Below are positions 59,620 through 63,244 of a stretch of DNA of 63,244 nucleotides, piece by piece. The stretch comes from an uncultured Alphaproteobacteria bacterium (GTDB taxonomy: Bacteria; Pseudomonadota; Alphaproteobacteria; HIMB59; GCA-002718135): assembly GCA_902524385.1 (NCBI GenBank), contig CABZCZ010000009.1:1-63244 (forward strand), read 5' to 3'. Below the pieces are notes generated by a model. It searched no databases, was not told where the DNA came from, and worked only from the letters and a program-made list of their open reading frames with translations. The number at the start of each line of letters is the position of its first letter. The first letter of the stretch is position 1. A program made the translations under genes and the position numbers.

Positions 59620-60672
59620 CTATTTAAAATCATTTCTTAATTTTATTTTTGTGTTTGAATTATATGTTTCGCCTTCTTTTAATATAATTGATGGAAAATT
59701 TGGTTGATTAATAGCATCAGGAAAAATTTGTGTCTCTAGACACATACCGTATTGTAAGCCATAATTTCGATTATGTTTGCCATCGTATGAGTCTTTCATC
59801 ATATTCCCAGTATAAAATTGTATTCCAGGTTGATCAGTTGAGTATTCAACTCCCATACCAGTAATTTTACTGTAGATGGAAGCTATAGATTTATTAATAT
59901 AATGATCTTTGAGAACGTAATTGTGATCGATACCGCCGCTTTCTAAAAAAGAATTATTTATTTCAAATGAATTATTAAGATCATATTTTGTATTAACTAC
60001 ATCTAATAGCTTTCCAGTAGGAATTGATCCCAAATCAGTTTCGCAAATTTGATTAGATGATATTCTGACAACATGGTCAGTAATATTTTTGTAATTATCT
60101 TTATGGCCATGGAAATTCCAATAGTTATGATTAGTCATATTAACAATAGTATCTTGATCTGTAGTAGCATTAAAAGAAATTAGTATTTCGTTTTTGTTAT
60201 TAAACTCGTAAATGGTTTTACAATTTAAGTTACCTGGATAATTTTCTTCTAAATGTTTAGAGAGGTAAGTGAGTTCTACATTTATACTTTCACTTGTTTT
60301 TTTAATATCGGCTATTTTCCAAATCTTTTTATTAAAACCTACCTCTCCACCGTGTAAATGATCAGGTTCAGTATTAGAATATAAATTATATTCTTTCCCA
60401 TTAAGAATAAATTTACTTTGCCGTATTCTATTACAAACTCTTCCAATAATTGAATTGAAATATCCATGAGCTTCCAGGCAGTCATCTAAATTACCATAAC
60501 CTAATAATACATCCTCTGTTTCAGAAACATTAGAAGAAGTTGGGATACAAACTTCACTTATATAGCCACCATAAGTATAAAAACTAAAACTATAATTGTT
60601 TGAGTTAATAATATTAACAATGTCAATATCTAAACCTTTATAATTTTGAAGTTTGGTAATTTTGTACTCCAT
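59620..60672 (-). CDS. galM: Aldose 1-epimerase (galactose-mutarotase family)
   Basis: 350 aa. The catalytic His is in NMTNHNYWNFHG and the catalytic Glu in CLETQIFPDA; GRVCNRIRQSKF, LHGGEVGFNKKIW and GIDHNYVL are further GalM landmarks. It interconverts alpha and beta anomers of aldoses. In E. coli the sulfoquinovose mutarotase YihR is of this family, so in this setting the substrate may be any sugar that the island imports, including a sulfosugar. No signal peptide is present. Confidence 0.92.
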   Translation of the reverse strand: MEYKITKLQNYKGLDIDIVNIINSNNYSFSFYTYGGYISEVCIPTSSNVSETEDVLLGYGNLDDCLEAHGYFNSIIGRVCNRIRQSKFILNGKEYNLYSNTEPDHLHGGEVGFNKKIWKIADIKKTSESINVELTYLSKHLEENYPGNLNCKTIYEFNNKNEILISFNATTDQDTIVNMTNHNYWNFHGHKDNYKNITDHVVRISSNQICETDLGSIPTGKLLDVVNTKYDLNNSFEINNSFLESGGIDHNYVLKDHYINKSIASIYSKITGMGVEYSTDQPGIQFYTGNMMKDSYDGKHNRNYGLQYGMCLETQIFPDAINQPNFPSIILKEGETYNSNTKIKLRNDFK

Positions 60673-60689
60673 TATGCTTTCCTTAATCT

Positions 60690-61571
60690 TTAAAAATTAT
60701 TTTTTCTTTGTTGAAGATAAATGATTAATCCACCTAAAACTATGAAAAAAGCACCTGGGAAGAGTTGATCAACTGGCCATTCTGCAAAAAATATCCAACC
60801 TAAAATAAGTGCAAAAAATATCTCAATGTAATCGAATGGCATAATTTTGCTAAGTTCTGCTTTTCTAGCACCATATATTAATAATAAAATTCCTGACCCT
60901 CCGGCTATTCCCATTACACAAACTATTAAGAAATCATTTATACTTTTGAAATTTTCCCACATATCAAAAAACAACACTAACATACATGCAACTATGATTG
61001 TTCCTGTTTGACCGTATAAGTTGATAAGAGGTGAAGGAACATGATTCTCAAAACTTAAAGATGTTACCCTAGCTAATGAATATCCTAAAGCAGCAAGTAT
61101 AGGAAGTAGTAGCATATAATTAAAATCTGATGACCAAGGCTGCATAATTAAAACGATACCTGCAAAACCAGAAATAACTGCACTCATTTTATACCAACCA
61201 AATTTTTCACCTAGTATAGGAATAGCAAGAAGAGTAACCATCATTGGTCCTGTGTATTCCATGGTAGCGACTAAAGCAAATGGGAGGTAAGCATAAGAAG
61301 TGTAGAGACACAATTGAGCTAAGGCTACAAAAACTCCACGAAATAATCCTAACTTCCATTGTGTTATTTTTATTTGCCTACCGTTATGGTGCCAATCTTG
61401 TGAAAAATATAAAGCAATAACACATGGAATCATCCCAAATAAATTTCGAAAAACAGAAAGTTGAGCTGCTGGATAGTCATTTCGCAAAAACTTTATGGCA
61501 ATACCCATACAATCTAATAAAAATAGACCCGAGAGAGATAGAATTACTGCAATTAATAAATTGTTCTTCAA
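60690..61571 (-). CDS. EamA/DMT-family permease
   Basis: 293 aa with ten TM segments in two EamA repeats (VILSLSGLFLLDCMGIAIKFL at the start; PFDYIEIFFALILGWIFFAEWPVDQLF in the second). The substrate is unknown; members include exporters of amino acids, nucleobases and sugars. It overlaps the ABC ATPase stop by 4 bases (ATGA), so it is in the same transcript as the dipeptide-type ATPases, and ends 17 bases before galM. Its basic N-terminus (MKNNLL) is short, as usual. Confidence 0.9.
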   Translation of the reverse strand: MKNNLLIAVILSLSGLFLLDCMGIAIKFLRNDYPAAQLSVFRNLFGMIPCVIALYFSQDWHHNGRQIKITQWKLGLFRGVFVALAQLCLYTSYAYLPFALVATMEYTGPMMVTLLAIPILGEKFGWYKMSAVISGFAGIVLIMQPWSSDFNYMLLLPILAALGYSLARVTSLSFENHVPSPLINLYGQTGTIIVACMLVLFFDMWENFKSINDFLIVCVMGIAGGSGILLLIYGARKAELSKIMPFDYIEIFFALILGWIFFAEWPVDQLFPGAFFIVLGGLIIYLQQRKNNF

Positions 61572-62560
61572 CTACAATTTGCACAACATTGATCTACCCA
61601 ATGTTCTGGCTCAAACTCTATTAAACCCATTTCAGTTTTACCATTCCTACAATTATCACATGGATTAGGACATCTTGTTCTAAATACACAACCTGAAGGA
61701 GGATTTAGTGCACTTGGTATTTCACCTTTTAGTTCTATCGCTCTTGATTTATTTTCTGGATCTATTGAAGGAATAGATGAGAGTAATGCTTTTGTGTATG
61801 AGTGTTTAGGATTTTTAAATAATTTTCTTGATGGAGCCATCTCAACTATATGCCCTAAATACATAACAGCAACAATATCACAGACGTGAGCAACTACACT
61901 TAAATCGTGACTGATAAATAAGTAAGTAAGATTAAGTTCATTTTGAAGTTGTTTTAAAAGATTTAATATATCTGCTTGTATTGATACATCTAATGCAGCA
62001 ACGCTTTCATCCGCAACAATAAATTTAGGGTTACTAACTAGGGCTCTTGCTATGGAAATACGCTGCCTCTGACCTCCAGAAAAGGCATGGGGAAATCTTC
62101 TTAGATGTTCAAGATTTAATCTACATTTAGATGCTATATCTCTAACTCTATCATCAGTCTCTTGCCTTGAATTAGTTATTCTCATAACTTCTAAAGGTTC
62201 AGCAATAATATCTCTGACTGTCATTCTTGGACTTAAAGCTGCATAAGGATCTTGAAAAATTAGTTGTGCTTTTTTTCTATATTCTTTTAAATCTTGTTTG
62301 TTGATATTTGTTAAATCATAATCTCTTTCATCATCATGAAAAATAACATTTCCTGAACTAATTTTATTGGCTCCAAGTATTGCTCTTCCTAATGTTGTTT
62401 TTCCAGATCCTGATTCGCCGACTAATCCAAAAAATGATCCTTTTTTAATTTTTATATTAATATTGTTTACAGCATGTATTTTTTGTTTTTTTGAAATAAA
62501 GTTCTCTTGATAATCAAAATTAACTGAAACATTATTTACTGATATTAAATTCTCACTCAT
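61568..62560 (-). CDS. Dipeptide/oligopeptide ABC transporter ATPase, DppF type
   Basis: About 330 aa, from ATG 62560 (2 bases after the DppD-type stop; a TTG at 62572 is less likely). Motifs: GESGSGKTT, FQDPYAALSPR, FSGGQRQR, FIVADES (Ser in place of the usual Pro) and ISHDLS. The cysteine tail GCVFRTRCPNPCDNCRNG and DQCCANCS has seven cysteines, consistent with the Fe-S-type C-terminal domain. It pairs with the DppD-type ATPase to the right. Its permeases, if any, lie outside the window. Confidence 0.93.
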   Translation of the reverse strand: MSENLISVNNVSVNFDYQENFISKKQKIHAVNNINIKIKKGSFFGLVGESGSGKTTLGRAILGANKISSGNVIFHDDERDYDLTNINKQDLKEYRKKAQLIFQDPYAALSPRMTVRDIIAEPLEVMRITNSRQETDDRVRDIASKCRLNLEHLRRFPHAFSGGQRQRISIARALVSNPKFIVADESVAALDVSIQADILNLLKQLQNELNLTYLFISHDLSVVAHVCDIVAVMYLGHIVEMAPSRKLFKNPKHSYTKALLSSIPSIDPENKSRAIELKGEIPSALNPPSGCVFRTRCPNPCDNCRNGKTEMGLIEFEPEHWVDQCCANCS

Positions 62561-62562
62561 AG

Positions 62563-63244
62563 CTAACCACAATTAATACAACATTGATCAACCCAGTGTC
62601 CTGGTTCAACCTCAATTAAACACATTTCAGTATTACCATTTCTACAATTATCACAAGGATTAGGACATCTTGTTCTAAAGACACATCCAGAAGGTCTATC
62701 TAATGGACTTGGAATATTTCCAGGAATTGGTCTTAAAGGTGCGTCTAGATTATTTACATCAGGAAGCGCTTCCAATAATCCCTTTGTATAAGGATGCTTT
62801 GGGTTTTTCAAAATTTTATTTACCGGTCCTTTTTCTACTACACTCCCAAGGTACATAACTGCAACATCATCTGCAATTTGAGCTATTACACCTAAGTCAT
62901 GTGTAATAAAAATAACACCCATTTGATATTCTTGAATAATATCTTTTATTAAATTGATAACTTGTGCCTGAATTGTAACATCTAATGCAGTAGTAGGTTC
63001 ATCAGCTAATAATAGTTTTGGCATTGTAGATAATGCCATAGCAATCATTGCTCTTTGACGCATACCTCCAGATAATTCGAATGCATATTGATTAAATCTT
63101 TTTTCAGCGTCGGCAATTCCGACTCTTTGAAGCATATTTATAGAAATTTCTTTAGCTTCATTTTTATTAATATCTTTATGTATTAATAACTGCTCAACCA
63201 TCTGAGAACCAATTTTTATTGCTGGAGCAAAACTCGCCATAGGT
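62563..63244 (-). CDS. Dipeptide/oligopeptide ABC transporter ATPase, DppD type (5' end cut by window)
   Basis: The window holds the last 225 or so codons. The signature LSGGMRQR, Walker B LLLADEP and switch His ITHDLG are present, but Walker A is missing, so the gene continues beyond 63244; the methionine at 63240 is internal (the Q-loop reads PMASFAPAIKIG). The tail has cysteines in GCVFRTRCPNPCDNCRNG and DQCCINCG, nearly identical to its neighbour's tail at the DNA level. It is the first visible gene of a leftward operon with the DppF-type ATPase and the EamA permease. Confidence 0.92.
   Translation of the reverse strand, partial: PMASFAPAIKIGSQMVEQLLIHKDINKNEAKEISINMLQRVGIADAEKRFNQYAFELSGGMRQRAMIAMALSTMPKLLLADEPTTALDVTIQAQVINLIKDIIQEYQMGVIFITHDLGVIAQIADDVAVMYLGSVVEKGPVNKILKNPKHPYTKGLLEALPDVNNLDAPLRPIPGNIPSPLDRPSGCVFRTRCPNPCDNCRNGNTEMCLIEVEPGHWVDQCCINCG

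Noticed and set aside
1..63244. CRISPR arrays, tRNA/rRNA genes, integrases, prophage or insertion sequences
   Set aside because: I looked for evenly spaced repeats, tRNA-like cloverleaf ends, transposase and integrase motifs and found none; short direct repeats were limited to intergenic control regions.

Overview
This window is a gene-dense, strongly AT-rich (by eye about 30% G+C) stretch of a bacterial chromosome. Start and stop codons often overlap (ATGA junctions), convergent genes touch or overlap, and no stretch over 300 bases lacks a gene. The longest non-coding pieces are 5055-5219, 28271-28412, 41693-41849 and 54040-54208. A 5-aminolevulinate synthase (Shemin pathway) and a GcrA-type zinc-binding domain point to Alphaproteobacteria. 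With the low G+C and compact layout, a streamlined marine lineage (SAR11-like, or HIMB59/AEGEAN-169-like) is most likely. The lineage is an inference; no rRNA, tRNA, CRISPR array, transposase or phage gene was seen.

Layout. 1-5054 (minus): M32 carboxypeptidase, PLP aminotransferase, VOC metalloenzyme, NAD-dependent epimerase (apparent ATT start) and a Gfo/Idh dehydrogenase cut by the window edge. 5220-17289 (plus): a 12-kb run of two tandem DUF4438 proteins, an Ldh-family dehydrogenase, an M24-fold enzyme that has lost metal ligands, two amidohydrolases, an aminotransferase, an unrecognised probable TIM-barrel protein, two dipeptide-type ABC ATPases and an EamA permease. 17292-22034 (minus): a five-gene operon (VOC, AstE/ASPA-like, PuuE-like deacetylase, carbamoylase-like M20, DegT aminotransferase) facing a LysR regulator, with a repeat-containing candidate operator between them. 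23034-28270 (minus): a complete dipeptide-type ABC importer with a fused double ATPase. Together these suggest import and stepwise hydrolysis of peptide-, ureide- or N-acyl/N-carbamoyl-type nitrogen compounds.

28413-35733 holds nth and a heme locus (hemJ, hemF, hemH, hemE, a hemC-hemD-like fusion, a b561 cytochrome, hemA). 35730-44977 is mixed: a permease, an envelope module (MotA/ExbB-like channel, long coiled-coil OmpA protein, exported pentapeptide-repeat protein, tiny lipoprotein), cyclopropane fatty acid synthase, a stand-alone GcrA C-terminal domain, MsrA, Nudix hydrolase, peroxiredoxin and a ureohydrolase.

44979-60672 is a carbohydrate/organosulfur island: aldo/keto reductase, mannonate dehydratase, a glycosidase-like protein, a SUMF1-domain protein, a cytoplasmic sulfatase, a sugar ABC importer without its ATPase, a fucose-isomerase-like protein, Gfo/Idh, a sulfolactate-dehydrogenase-like 2-hydroxyacid dehydrogenase, a PfkB kinase, both subunits of a sulfopyruvate-decarboxylase-type enzyme, and an aldose epimerase. 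The most notable possibilities are a sulfosugar/sulfonate branch that ends in ComDE, and a sulfatase sitting next to a SUMF1 protein that lacks the catalytic cysteines of formylglycine-generating enzyme. 60690-63244 ends with an EamA permease and a second pair of cysteine-tailed dipeptide-type ATPases.
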